A stretch of 21,988 nt of DNA from an uncultured Porphyromonadaceae bacterium (GTDB lineage Bacteria > Bacteroidota > Bacteroidia > Bacteroidales > Muribaculaceae), in NCBI GenBank assembly GCA_947166165.1, contig CAMVDK010000010.1, positions 1 to 21,988 on the forward strand, in the 5' to 3' direction. This document shows positions 6,927 to 14,980 of this stretch, piece by piece. The stretch's first letter is position 1. Each line of letters starts with the position of its first letter. Under the pieces are notes generated by a model, which was given only the letters and a program-made list of their open reading frames with translations, had not been told where the DNA came from and did not search any database. A program made the translations under genes and the position numbers.

Positions 6927-8588
6927 ATGATGAAAGAAAACACGATAAAAATCTACGAGAAGAGCTTCATCGACAACTGGGAGTTGCCGGCTCTGAGCGA
7001 CTACAACACCAAGCAGACGCTCACCTATGGCGAGTTTGCCGAAGACATCGCCCGCCTGCACATGTTCTACGAGCGTTGCGGCATCAAGCCGGGCGACCAC
7101 ATCGCGCTCGTGGGCAAGAACACGCCGGCGTGGGTGACCGTCTTCATTGGCACCATCACCTATGGCGCCGTGATTGTGCCCATCCTGCAGGAGTTCAACC
7201 CCACCGACGTGCAGCACATCATCAACCACAGCGAGAGTGTGATGCTCTTTGCCAGCAAGGCCATCTGGGACACGCTCGACTTCGACCAGCTGCACCGCAT
7301 CCAGGCCGTCATGCTCACCGAGGAGCGCCAGCTCGTGGCCGAAAAGGTGGCCGGGGCGGTGAGCAAGGTGCTTTACGACCTGCCCGACGCCTTTGCCGAG
7401 CGCTACAAGAACGGATTCTACCGCAACGACATCCACTACCCCGATGTGCCCAGCGACGAGCTGATGGTGATTAACTACACCAGCGGCACCACCGGCTTCA
7501 GCAAGGGCGTGATGCTCACGGGCAACAACCTGTGTGGCAACATCGTGTATGGCATCAACTCTGGGTTGCACTACCGTGGCTCGCGCGTGCTGTCGTTCCT
7601 GCCGCTGGCCCACGCCTACGGCTGCGCCTTCGACATGCTCACGCCGCTGGCCGTGGGCTCGCACCTCACCCTGCTCGGACGCATGCCCTCGCCCAAAATC
7701 CTGGTCAAGGCCCTGGCCGAGATCAAGCCCAACCTGGTGATATGCGTGCCGCTCATCCTCGAGAAGATCTACAGCAAGATGATTGTGCCCATGAGCAGCC
7801 AGGGCATGCTTCGCTGGGCGCTGGCCGTGCCCTATCTCGACAACCGCATCTATGCCCGCATCCGCCAGAAGCTCATCGAGGCCTTCGGCGGCGAGTTTGA
7901 GGAGGTGATTGTGGGCGGCGCGGCCCTCAACGCCGAGGTGGAGGAGTTTCTCTACAAAATCAAGTTCCCCTTCACCGTGGGCTATGGCATGACCGAGTGC
8001 GCCCCGCTGGTGTCGCACACGCCCTGGCGCGAGTTTGTGCTCCACAGCTCGGGGCGCATCCTGCCGGGCATCATGGAGTGCAAAATCCTGAGCGACGACC
8101 CCGAGAACATCCCCGGCGAAATCTGCGTCCGTGGCGAGAACGTGATGAAGGGCTACTTCCACAACACCGAGGCCACAGACAAGGTGCTCCACGACGACGG
8201 CTGGCTGCACACCGGCGACATGGGCACCCTGAGCGCCGACGGCACCGTGTTCATACGCGGGCGGCTCAAGACCATGCTCCTGAGCAGCAACGGGCAGAAC
8301 ATCTATCCCGAGGAAATCGAGGCCAAGCTCAACAACATGCTCTACGTGAGCGAGAGCCTGGTGGTGGAGCGCGAGGGCAAGCTCGTGGCACTGGTCTATC
8401 CCGACTACGAGGCCATGGACCAGCTGGGCGTCACGCGCGAGCAGCTGCCCGAGCTCATGGAGAACATCCGCGCCGAGCTCAACAAACTCGTGGCCCCCTA
8501 CGAGCGCATCGCCAAAATCCAGCTCATCGCCACCGAGTTCGAAAAGACCCCGAAACGGAGCATCAAGCGCTATCTTTACAGCAACTGA
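6927..8588 (+). CDS. AMP-forming long-chain acyl-CoA synthetase (fatty-acid-CoA ligase)
   Basis: Activates fatty acids with ATP and CoA through an acyl-adenylate. The roughly 553-aa protein has the ANL-superfamily motifs in order: the P-loop-like YTSGTTGFSKGVML (about 183-196), the GYGMTECAPLVS adenine/acyl site (about 353-364), LHTGDMG (about 428-434), a hinge GRLKTMLLSSNGQNIYPEEIE (about 444-464), and a C-terminal KTPKRSIKRYLY whose lysine is the usual catalytic residue. No signal peptide or membrane segment is seen. ATG at 6927 is used, and the adjacent ATG at 6930 is equally good. The frame is open further upstream, but that part overlaps the promoter. The length and start resemble the Bacteroidetes family of about 550-aa ligases, shorter than E. 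coli FadD. Substrate chain length cannot be read from sequence. It appears monocistronic, but no clear terminator follows it. Confidence 0.92.
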   Translation: MMKENTIKIYEKSFIDNWELPALSDYNTKQTLTYGEFAEDIARLHMFYERCGIKPGDHIALVGKNTPAWVTVFIGTITYGAVIVPILQEFNPTDVQHIINHSESVMLFASKAIWDTLDFDQLHRIQAVMLTEERQLVAEKVAGAVSKVLYDLPDAFAERYKNGFYRNDIHYPDVPSDELMVINYTSGTTGFSKGVMLTGNNLCGNIVYGINSGLHYRGSRVLSFLPLAHAYGCAFDMLTPLAVGSHLTLLGRMPSPKILVKALAEIKPNLVICVPLILEKIYSKMIVPMSSQGMLRWALAVPYLDNRIYARIRQKLIEAFGGEFEEVIVGGAALNAEVEEFLYKIKFPFTVGYGMTECAPLVSHTPWREFVLHSSGRILPGIMECKILSDDPENIPGEICVRGENVMKGYFHNTEATDKVLHDDGWLHTGDMGTLSADGTVFIRGRLKTMLLSSNGQNIYPEEIEAKLNNMLYVSESLVVEREGKLVALVYPDYEAMDQLGVTREQLPELMENIRAELNKLVAPYERIAKIQLIATEFEKTPKRSIKRYLYSN

Positions 8589-8744
8589 CCAGCCGACAAC
8601 ATTTTTTAACAATCAAGCATTTAAACCCTCTGGGAATTGCTATAGTGCTGAAGTGTAGAGAGATAGAATATTTACCGTTGCAAATTTGTTCTCAAATGCA
8701 AACGATTTAGGCTTTTGGGCTTGAAAAAAAAATCGCAAAATAAC

Positions 8745-8773
8745 TTGCATGTAAAAAATTTGATATAAATTTG
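8745..8773 (+). promoter_or_regulatory. Promoter of the small lipoprotein gene
   Basis: The -33 TTG (8745-8747) and -7 TAAATTTG (8766-8773) are 18 bp apart, preceded by A-tracts (8723-8731). The leader is about 55 nt and AT-rich. The rest of 8589-8744 holds only an imperfect TTGCAaATTTG/CAAATGCAA inverted repeat (about 8678-8702) of unknown role. Confidence 0.7.
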
Positions 8774-8834
8774 CAGCGTTTTTCAAAGACAGACTATTAT
8801 CTAATTGTTTTATTATTTAATTTTACACAGAGAA

Positions 8835-9071
8835 ATGAAAAAGTTAGTTTTGTTACTTGCTGTTGTTTTCGGAATGTCGATGGTTTCTTGCACCGGTAAC
8901 GCTGAGCAGAACGCTGAGGCTACTGCCGATAGCCCTGCCACCGTGGTTGAGGAGACTATTGATACCGCTGCTGCTGTTGTTGACACCGCCGCTGCTGCTG
9001 TCGACACTGCCGTCGCTAAGGTTGAGGAGGCTGCTGCCCCCGCCGAGCCCGCAGCTGAGCCCGCAAAGTGA
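8835..9071 (+). CDS. Small Ala-rich putative lipoprotein
   Basis: A 78-aa protein starting MKKLVLLLAVVFGMSMVSC. The hydrophobic segment ending in C19 fits a type II (lipoprotein) signal. The mature part (20-78) is low-complexity, rich in Ala, Val, Glu, Asp and Pro. It contains imperfect heptad-like units around VDTAAAAVDTAVAKVEE and ends in a Pro-Ala-Glu tail (APAEPAAEPAK). It is acidic and probably extended or helical. No catalytic motif is visible. I chose ATG 8835 over an in-frame ATG 30 bp upstream because only the later one gives a normal signal peptide. It has its own promoter and strong terminator, which suggests a real and possibly abundant envelope protein. Function is unknown. Confidence 0.8.
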   Translation: MKKLVLLLAVVFGMSMVSCTGNAEQNAEATADSPATVVEETIDTAAAVVDTAAAAVDTAVAKVEEAAAPAEPAAEPAK

Positions 9072-9121
9072 TTTGCCTGGCTGAGACGCAAACCCGATAA
9101 CGCAAGTATCGAAGAGTTTGG

Positions 9122-9158
9122 AGCTGTTCCCCTCGTTGAGAGTCGAACAGCTTTTTTT
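9122..9158 (+). terminator. Terminator of the small lipoprotein gene
   Basis: Stem AGCTGTTC (9122-9129) / GAACAGCT (9145-9152), followed by seven T. Confidence 0.88.
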
Positions 9159-9178
9159 GTGCCCGTGCTGGAAGCAAA

Positions 9179-9219
9179 CCGTTGCCGGCCCTCCCCGCTT
9201 GGGAAAGGGCCGGCAACGG
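9179..9219 (-). terminator. Terminator hairpin of nagB, possibly bidirectional
   Basis: Perfect 14-bp stem, 9179-9192 paired with 9206-9219 (CCGTTGCCGGCCCT and its complement), with a 13-nt loop. Minus-strand flank is TTTGCTTCC and plus-strand flank is TTTTAT. It sits 28 bp past the nagB stop. Confidence 0.8.
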
Positions 9220-9247
9220 TTTTATGGACATTCTAGAGTCTGGAACT

Positions 9248-10042
9248 CTATAGCAGGTTGTCGCGCTCGATGTCTTTGAAGTAGCGGTAGGTGCTCACCT
9301 TGAGTTCCTGGCAGGCATCGTCGTCGGCCACGATGATGGCTCGGCGGTGCATCTGCAGAGCGCTCAGGGTGCACATGTGGCTCACGCCGCCCTCCACGGC
9401 CTGCTGCAGTGCGCGGGCCTTCTTCGGGCCGTTGACGATGATCATCACGCTGCGGGCGGCCATCACCGTGCCCACACCCACGGTGAGCGCCGTTTTGGGC
9501 ACCTTGTTGAGGTCGCCGTCGAAGAAGCGGCTGTTGGCGATGATGGTGTCCTGGGTGAGCGTCTTCTGGCGCGTGAGCGAGGTGAGCGACGAGCCAGGCT
9601 CATTGAAGGCGATGTGGCCGTCGGGGCCCACGCCGCCCATAAACAGGTCGATGCCGCCGGCGGCCTGGATGCGGGCCTCGTAGTCGGCGCATTCCTTTTC
9701 CAGGTCGGGGGCGTTGCCGTTGAGGATGTTCACGTTCTCCGGGCGTATGTTGATGTGCGAGAAGAAGTTGTTCCACATGAAGGAGTGGTAGCTCTCGGGG
9801 TGGTCCTCGGGCAGGCCGCAGTACTCGTCCATGTTGAAGGTCACCACATTGCTGAAGCTCACCTGGCCGGCCTTGTTCATCTCGACGAGCCGGCGGTACA
9901 TGCCCAGTGGCGAGCTGCCGGTGGGGCAGCCCAGCACGAAGGGATGCTCGGCCGTGGGCTGGGCTTCGTTGATGCGTGAGGCCACATATTGTGCAGCCCA
10001 TTCCGAAACTTTCTCGTAGTCAGGTTCAATGATAAGTCGCAT
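9248..10042 (-). CDS. nagB: Glucosamine-6-phosphate deaminase
   Basis: Cytosolic enzyme converting glucosamine 6-phosphate to fructose 6-phosphate and ammonia, feeding amino sugars into glycolysis. The 264-aa length is within two residues of E. coli NagB (266), and key residues keep the E. coli numbering. D72 lies in NMDEYCGLP (catalytic base) and H143 in GPDGHIAFNEP (ring-opening histidine). Residues of the allosteric N-acetylglucosamine-6-phosphate site are also present (S151, S152, R158, K160, and Y254 near the C-terminus), so allosteric activation may be retained. The substrate-binding CPTGSSP loop is at 39-45. It starts 33 bp after the metallopeptidase gene stop with no promoter between, so it is probably the second gene of that operon, ending at the hairpin at 9179-9219. 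No nagA is seen in the window. Confidence 0.96.
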   Translation of the reverse strand: MRLIIEPDYEKVSEWAAQYVASRINEAQPTAEHPFVLGCPTGSSPLGMYRRLVEMNKAGQVSFSNVVTFNMDEYCGLPEDHPESYHSFMWNNFFSHINIRPENVNILNGNAPDLEKECADYEARIQAAGGIDLFMGGVGPDGHIAFNEPGSSLTSLTRQKTLTQDTIIANSRFFDGDLNKVPKTALTVGVGTVMAARSVMIIVNGPKKARALQQAVEGGVSHMCTLSALQMHRRAIIVADDDACQELKVSTYRYFKDIERDNLL

Positions 10043-10075
10043 GGGAAAAATGGATTGTGATTGATGATGTGAGAT

Positions 10076-10951
10076 TCAAAGTTGCGCGTCGCTCTGCTGG
10101 AAGGTGGTGCCGTAGCGCACGTCGCCGGTCTGCAGTCCGAGTTTGAGCCACTTCATGCGCTGCGCGCTGGTGCCGTGGGTGAAGCTCTCGGGGATGTCGT
10201 AGCCCTGTGCCTTCTTCTGCAGGTAGTCGTCGCCAATCTTCTGCGCGCAGTCGATGGCCTTCTCCAGGTCGCCCGGCTCGAGCGAGCCGAACATGCGGTT
10301 GTCGCGGTTGGCCCACACGCCGGCGTAGAAGTCGGCGAGCAGCTCCAGGCGCACGCTGATGCGGTTGGCGTCGGCGTCGCTCATGCGCTGCATCTGCTGG
10401 TGGGCCTTGCCGAGCGTGCCGGTGAGGTATTCCACATGGTGGCCCACCTCGTGGGCGATCACGTAGGCGTAGGCGAAGTCGCCGTCGGCCCCCAGTTGCT
10501 GACGCATGTTGGAGAAGAACGACAGGTCGATGTACAGGCACTGGTCGGCCGAGCAGTAGAACGGGCCCATCTGTGCGCTGCCTTGGCCGCAGCCGGTGCT
10601 TGTGCTGCCGGTGTAGAGCACCATGGTGGGCTTTTGGTACTCGCCCCAGCCTTGCTCCTGGAATATCTGTGTCCACACGTCCTCGGTGCCGGCCAGGATT
10701 TTCTTGCTGAAGGCGGCCAGTTCTTGCTCTTCGGGTGTGAACTCGCGTTGCTCCACCTGCTCCTGGCTGCCGGTCATGCCTCCCATGGCGCCGGCGTTCT
10801 GGAGCACGTCGCCCAGGTTGCCGCCCATCAGCAGGGTGATGAGGCCGGCGATGATCAGTCCGCCAATGCCGCCGATGCCGGCTTTCGTGCCGGTCGACAT
10901 GCCGCGGCGATCCTCCACATTGCTACTCTCTCGTCTTCCTTCTAGGTTCAT
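10076..10951 (-). CDS. YpfJ-type putative neutral zinc metallopeptidase
   Basis: A 291-aa membrane-anchored protein of the Zn_peptidase (YpfJ/KPN_00200) family. A basic, polar N-terminus (1-23) includes EDRRG. It is followed by one Gly-rich transmembrane segment (about 24-43) and a linker, then the catalytic-looking domain (about 75-290). That domain has H167-E168-V169-G170-H171 as an HExxH zinc motif and E203 in RLELLADFYAGVWA as the likely third ligand. Conserved features ahead of it include the C121/C133/C138 cysteines and YIDLSFF. The orientation predicts a periplasmic domain. The physiological substrate is unknown for this family, and proteolysis is assumed from the motif. It is the first gene of an operon with nagB (33-bp gap) and has a clear promoter at 10990-11021. 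No functional link with NagB is obvious. Confidence 0.92.
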   Translation of the reverse strand: MNLEGRRESSNVEDRRGMSTGTKAGIGGIGGLIIAGLITLLMGGNLGDVLQNAGAMGGMTGSQEQVEQREFTPEEQELAAFSKKILAGTEDVWTQIFQEQGWGEYQKPTMVLYTGSTSTGCGQGSAQMGPFYCSADQCLYIDLSFFSNMRQQLGADGDFAYAYVIAHEVGHHVEYLTGTLGKAHQQMQRMSDADANRISVRLELLADFYAGVWANRDNRMFGSLEPGDLEKAIDCAQKIGDDYLQKKAQGYDIPESFTHGTSAQRMKWLKLGLQTGDVRYGTTFQQSDAQL

Positions 10952-10989
10952 ATCGTCACAGTTTTATAGGGTTATTCTTTTTCAAAGTG

Positions 10990-11021
10990 CAAATTTACAA
11001 ACAATCTCGCAAAACGGCAAA
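10990..11021 (-). promoter_or_regulatory. Promoter of the metallopeptidase-nagB operon
   Basis: Minus-strand -7 TAAATTTG (10990-10997) and -33 TTTG (11018-11021) are 20 bp apart. The -33 box is the 3' end of the T-tract of the preceding gene's terminator. Confidence 0.8.
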
Positions 11022-11054
11022 AAAAAGTATGCACCCCAGCGCTGGGGTGCATAC
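11019..11054 (-). terminator. Terminator of the gingipain-adhesin-like gene
   Basis: Perfect 28-bp palindrome (11027-11054, core CCCCAGCGCTGGGG). On the minus strand it is followed directly by eight T (11019-11026), whose last residues form the -33 box of the next promoter. It begins 41 bp past the stop codon. Confidence 0.88.
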
Positions 11055-11094
11055 CATAGTACGGGTTTTGGTCCCGAAGGAGTGTGCGAGTTGA

Positions 11095-12573
11095 TTACTT
11101 CACAACCACCTTCTTGCCATTGTGGATGTAGATGCCCTTGTCCATGGGCTTGCCGTTGAGCTGCATACCGGCCATGTTGTACCACACGTTGCTGGTCTCG
11201 GTCTCGCTCTTCACGTCCTCGATGGCGGTGATGTCCTCGGTCAGGGTGGTGAACAGCACGCTCTCGGTCCAAGCGGTCATGCCCTCGGCGCGAGCGGGAG
11301 CGTTGGGGATGTTGCGGCCAGACTGCACCTGCACCTCGTAGGTGGTCTCGGGGGTCAGGCCCGTGATGTTGTACTGGGTCTCGTTCAGGCCCTCAACCAC
11401 GGTCCACTCTTCGCCAGTGAAGGCGGGATAGACACCGAAGTTGTCGACGTTCAGGCGGAACATGTCGGTGATGTTGAAGTGGCGGATGGCGATGCAGCCA
11501 TTGCCCTCGTAGGCGCTCAGGTCGAACTCATAGGTGGTCTGGGTGCCGTTGGCGATGAGCTCGTCAGACAGCTGCACGAACTCGTCGATGCTCTCCCAGT
11601 CGGGGTTGGTGCACACATAGACTGCGAAGTGCTCAGCAGCCCAGCTGGCATCCTGTCCCCAAGCGTCGAACTTCAGCGTGCCGCCCAGCGTCACCTCGGG
11701 GCTGATCAGCCAGTTGTCGGGAGTGAGGGGACCCACGTTGTTTTCGTAGCTGGCCGAGCTCAGCACATAGCCGCTGGTAGAGGTCTGGGCATAGCCCCAG
11801 TTGTATCCGTCGCCGTCGGCATCGTAGATGCGCCAGCCCTCGAGCTGAGCGTCATCCTCGAAGTCGCAGAAGAAGGTCTCGCCGGCAGCCTCGCTGTAGG
11901 GACGATAGCGCAGGTTCCACACGTTGTCGTCGTTGTCGGTCCAGAACACGAAGGCGCTGGTGGCCTGCGGCTCGACGGTCACGTTCTCGGGCACGGTGGG
12001 AGCGTTGGGGTCGAACACGTTGATGGTCACATTGTCGCCCGTGCCTGCTAGCTCGACCACAAACTCATAGGAGCCGCCATCGACAAACTCATAGTCGTCG
12101 GCACGGCCGTTGCCGGCAATCCACATTGCACCGCCATCGCCCGGAGTGGGGTTGGTGACGCACCAGTCATAGATGCCGGCGGGCACCAGGATGGTGATGC
12201 TGTTGTTCATCACGATGTTCTGCGTGCTCAGCGAGCCATCGGCGTTCTCGGGAATCTTGTACTCAAACAGAGCGTAGATTTCATCGCTCACATCGCCGCG
12301 CTCCAGCGGGCCAGTCTCGGGGAGCTGCACACCATAGACCGAAGCATCGGCGTCGAGCAGCAACTGGTAGCCCGAGCCATCGCCCCACACATCGCCAGCG
12401 GTCAGCGTCACGCTTGCATAACCGGCGGGAACATCGGTGGCGGCGGCCTTAGGAGCCTTCAGTGCACGTGCAACAGGGGCAACGGGGTTCGTGCGAACCT
12501 TGTTTTGGGCAACAGCGGGAAGGGTCAGCGCTGCGGCCAAAAGCAGGATAGTAAATTTAGCTTTCATAAGCAT
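11095..12573 (-). CDS. Gingipain-adhesin-like secreted protein with T9SS sorting domain
   Basis: A 492-aa exported protein. The signal peptide ends near residue 23 (LTLPAVAQ). Residues about 55-190 resemble the DUF2436 region of Porphyromonas Kgp/RgpA/HagA, with GDGSGYQLLLDADASVYG, ETGPL, ALFEYKIPENAD and PAGIYDWCVTNPTPG. After a short FN3-like strand set (about 190-220), residues about 225-385 match a cleaved-adhesin domain: FFCDFEDDAQLEGWRIYDAD, LTPDNWLISPEV, WAAEHFAVYV. A second FN3-like segment (about 388-440) precedes the tail VWYNMAGMQLNGKP...GIYIHNGKKVVVK, a typical type A T9SS sorting domain. There is no gingipain protease domain. It probably acts outside the cell as an adhesin or host-polymer-binding protein, which is inference from the family. 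ATG at 12567 is an alternative start. It is monocistronic, with a promoter at 12612-12643. Confidence 0.88.
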   Translation of the reverse strand: MLMKAKFTILLLAAALTLPAVAQNKVRTNPVAPVARALKAPKAAATDVPAGYASVTLTAGDVWGDGSGYQLLLDADASVYGVQLPETGPLERGDVSDEIYALFEYKIPENADGSLSTQNIVMNNSITILVPAGIYDWCVTNPTPGDGGAMWIAGNGRADDYEFVDGGSYEFVVELAGTGDNVTINVFDPNAPTVPENVTVEPQATSAFVFWTDNDDNVWNLRYRPYSEAAGETFFCDFEDDAQLEGWRIYDADGDGYNWGYAQTSTSGYVLSSASYENNVGPLTPDNWLISPEVTLGGTLKFDAWGQDASWAAEHFAVYVCTNPDWESIDEFVQLSDELIANGTQTTYEFDLSAYEGNGCIAIRHFNITDMFRLNVDNFGVYPAFTGEEWTVVEGLNETQYNITGLTPETTYEVQVQSGRNIPNAPARAEGMTAWTESVLFTTLTEDITAIEDVKSETETSNVWYNMAGMQLNGKPMDKGIYIHNGKKVVVK

Positions 12574-12611
12574 TGAAATTTAAATTAAACAAATAAAGTG
12601 ATTTCACGGTG

Positions 12612-12643
12612 CAAAACTACTAAATGTTTCTGTAAACTCCAAA
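12612..12643 (-). promoter_or_regulatory. Promoter of the gingipain-adhesin-like gene
   Basis: Minus-strand -7 TAGTTTTG (12612-12619) and -33 TTTG (12640-12643) are 20 bp apart. The leader is about 35 nt and AT-rich. Confidence 0.75.
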
Positions 12644-12773
12644 AATAATTCGGGAATTTTTTATCAAGTATTAAAACTTGTATAGATATTCACACAATAT
12701 ACCTTTTATGGTAAAGATTGCGGGCAATGTGGCGAGTTGGAGGCATGATGATGGCTTTTCGGAAAATTTTGAT

Positions 12774-12781
12774 TACCTTTG
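12774..12781 (+). promoter_or_regulatory. -7 box of the glgB promoter
   Basis: TACCTTTG followed by C, 25 bp before the chosen glgB start. No good TTTG lies 19-20 bp upstream, where only weak T-rich sequence (TTTTC, 12756-12760) is found. It may therefore need an activator. Confidence 0.6.
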
Positions 12782-12806
12782 CACTCACATATCCAAATCA
12801 AGCAAA

Positions 12807-14864
12807 ATGAAGCAGAAAAGACATTTGCCCATCGTGGCCGACGACCCCTGGCTGGAGCCTTTCGAGCAGGCCATCGAGGGCCGGCACAGCGATGCTGAGC
12901 GCAAAATCGACGAGCTGACTGGCGGCAACGGCCGCCTGACCGACTTTGCCAACGCCCACCACTACTACGGCCTTCACCACCTGCCCGGCGGGCAGGGATG
13001 GGTGCTGCGCGAGTGGGCACCCGGTGCCACCGACATCTATGTAGTGGGACCCTTCAACGAGTGGCGCGAGTGCGCCCCCTACCGCATGAAGCAGCTCGAC
13101 GACGGCAACTGGGAGCTCCGGCTGCCCGAGCGCGGACTGCAGCACGGGCAGCTCTACAAACTCATCATGCACTGGCCCGGCGGGCAGGGCGAGCGCATCC
13201 CGGCCTATGCCACACGGGTGGTGCAGGACGAGCAGACCAAAATCTTCTCGGCGCAGGTGTGGGCTCCCGAGCAGCCCTACCAGTTCAAGACGACCGGCTT
13301 TGTTCCGCGCACGTCGCCGCTGCTCATCTACGAGTGCCACATCGGCATGGCGCAGGACAAGGAGGCCGTGGGTACCTACGAGGAATTCCGGCTCAACATT
13401 CTGCCCCGCGTGGTCGACGGTGGCTACAACGCCATCCAGATTATGGCCGTGCAGGAGCATCCCTACTACGGCTCGTTCGGCTACCATGTGTCGAGTTTCT
13501 TCGCCGCGTCGAGCCGCTTCGGCACCCCCGACGAGCTCAAGCACCTCATCGACGATGCCCATGCCGCCGGCATTGCCGTGATCATGGACATCGTCCACAG
13601 CCATGCCGTGAAAAACGAGGTGGAGGGACTGGCGCGCTTCGACGGCTCGCCCGACCTCTACTTCCACCGCGGCGACCGCCGCGAGCACCCCGCCTGGGAC
13701 TCGCTCTGCTTTGACTACGGCAAGAACGCCGTGCTGCACTTCCTGCTGAGCAACTGCAAGTTCTGGCTCGAGGAATACCGCTTCGACGGCTTCCGCTTCG
13801 ACGGTGTGACCTCGATGCTCTACTACAACCACGGCTTGGGGCAGGCCTTCGGCAGCTACGACGACTACTACAACGGGCACGAAGACACCGACGCCATCAC
13901 CTATCTCACGCTGGCCAACGTGCTCATCCACCAGGTGAACCCCCATGCCATCACCATCGCCGAGGAGATGAGCGGCATGCCCGGACTCGCACGCCCCTTC
14001 GCCGACGGTGGCATCGGCTTCGACTACCGCATGGCCATGGGCATTCCCGACTACTGGATCAAGACCATCAAGGAGCGCCCCGACGAGCAGTGGAAACCGT
14101 CGTCGATATTCTGGGAACTCACCAACCGCCGCTCCGACGAGAAGACCATCTCCTACGCCGAGAGCCACGACCAGGCCCTGGTGGGCGACAAGACCATCAT
14201 CTTCCGGCTCATCGACAAGGAGATGTACTGGCACATGATGACGGGCGACGACAACGCCACCGTGGCCCGGGGCATGGCCCTTCACAAGATGATTCGTCTG
14301 GTCACCGCCGCCACCATCAACGGCGGCTACCTCAACTTCATGGGCAATGAGTGGGGGCATCCCGAGTGGATCGACTTCCCCCGCGAGGGCAACGGCTGGA
14401 GCCACAAGTACGCGCGCCGCCAGTGGAGCCTAGTGGATCGCGACGACCTCAAGTACCAGTACCTGAACAACTGGGACCGCGACGTGATGCACCTGCTCGG
14501 AGGCATCCACAACTTCCAGGCGCTGCCCATACGCAAGCTCTGGGACAAGGACGACGACCAGGTGCTCGCCTTCATGCGCGGGCGGCTGGTGCTCGTGTTC
14601 AACTTCAACCCCACCAAGTCGTTCGACGGCTACGGCGTGCTGGCCCCCGAGGGCGAATATGAGGGCGTGATGGACAGCGACTCCCCGCGCTATGGCGGCT
14701 ATGGCAACATCGACGAGGCCGTGCGCCACCTCACCGAGCACGACCCGCTCTATGCCGACTCCCACCTGGGCTGGCTGCGCCTCTACCTGCCCGCGCGGTC
14801 GGTGCAGGTGCTGCGCCTGCGTCCGGCCACCCGCAAGCGGGCAGCCTCGAAGCGCAAGGGCTGA
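12807..14864 (+). CDS. glgB: 1,4-alpha-glucan branching enzyme (glycogen branching, GH13)
   Basis: Cytosolic enzyme that introduces alpha-1,6 branches in glycogen. The 685-aa protein has a CBM48-like N-terminal sandwich (about 60-150, YVVGPFNEW), a GH13 catalytic barrel (about 175-590) and a C-terminal beta domain. Catalytic positions are visible: nucleophile D332 in GFRFDGVTSM, acid/base E386 or E387 in TIAEEMSGMPG, and stabiliser D455 in YAESHDQALVGD. DIVHSHAVKNE (261-271) is GH13 region I. The wording GFRFDGVTSMLYYNHG, RLIDKEMYWHM and NEWGHPEWIDFPREGNGWS resembles eukaryotic GBE1 (GH13_8) rather than E. coli GlgB, and this type also occurs in Bacteroidetes. ATG at 12807 follows the -7 box. 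The frame is open further upstream, but that part spans the promoter. No other glycogen gene is adjacent. Confidence 0.95.
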   Translation: MKQKRHLPIVADDPWLEPFEQAIEGRHSDAERKIDELTGGNGRLTDFANAHHYYGLHHLPGGQGWVLREWAPGATDIYVVGPFNEWRECAPYRMKQLDDGNWELRLPERGLQHGQLYKLIMHWPGGQGERIPAYATRVVQDEQTKIFSAQVWAPEQPYQFKTTGFVPRTSPLLIYECHIGMAQDKEAVGTYEEFRLNILPRVVDGGYNAIQIMAVQEHPYYGSFGYHVSSFFAASSRFGTPDELKHLIDDAHAAGIAVIMDIVHSHAVKNEVEGLARFDGSPDLYFHRGDRREHPAWDSLCFDYGKNAVLHFLLSNCKFWLEEYRFDGFRFDGVTSMLYYNHGLGQAFGSYDDYYNGHEDTDAITYLTLANVLIHQVNPHAITIAEEMSGMPGLARPFADGGIGFDYRMAMGIPDYWIKTIKERPDEQWKPSSIFWELTNRRSDEKTISYAESHDQALVGDKTIIFRLIDKEMYWHMMTGDDNATVARGMALHKMIRLVTAATINGGYLNFMGNEWGHPEWIDFPREGNGWSHKYARRQWSLVDRDDLKYQYLNNWDRDVMHLLGGIHNFQALPIRKLWDKDDDQVLAFMRGRLVLVFNFNPTKSFDGYGVLAPEGEYEGVMDSDSPRYGGYGNIDEAVRHLTEHDPLYADSHLGWLRLYLPARSVQVLRLRPATRKRAASKRKG

Positions 14865-14891
14865 CTCCCCCCGCGGCGGAAGCCGAAAAAG

Positions 14892-14953
14892 GGCGGCCAC
14901 CCCTGGCCTCCAAGCGAGGAGGCAAGAGGTGGTCGCCGCGTTTCATTTTTGGG
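14892..14953 (+). terminator. Terminator between convergent glgB and a T9SS cargo gene, likely bidirectional
   Basis: Long stem GGCGGCCACC (14892-14901) / GGTGGTCGCC (14928-14937), with one G:U pair and an inner GCCTCC/GGAGGC stem. It is followed on the plus strand by TTTCATTTTT. On the minus strand it is followed by CCCTTTTTC, so it can serve both genes. Confidence 0.8.
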
Positions 14954-14980
14954 AATGGAGCCGAGAAGCGGCCCGGCTTG

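Noticed and set aside
12678..12806. Longer N-terminus for GlgB
   Set aside because: The upstream part covers the -7 box and would precede the predicted transcript start. MKQKRHLPIV at 12807 gives the usual start.
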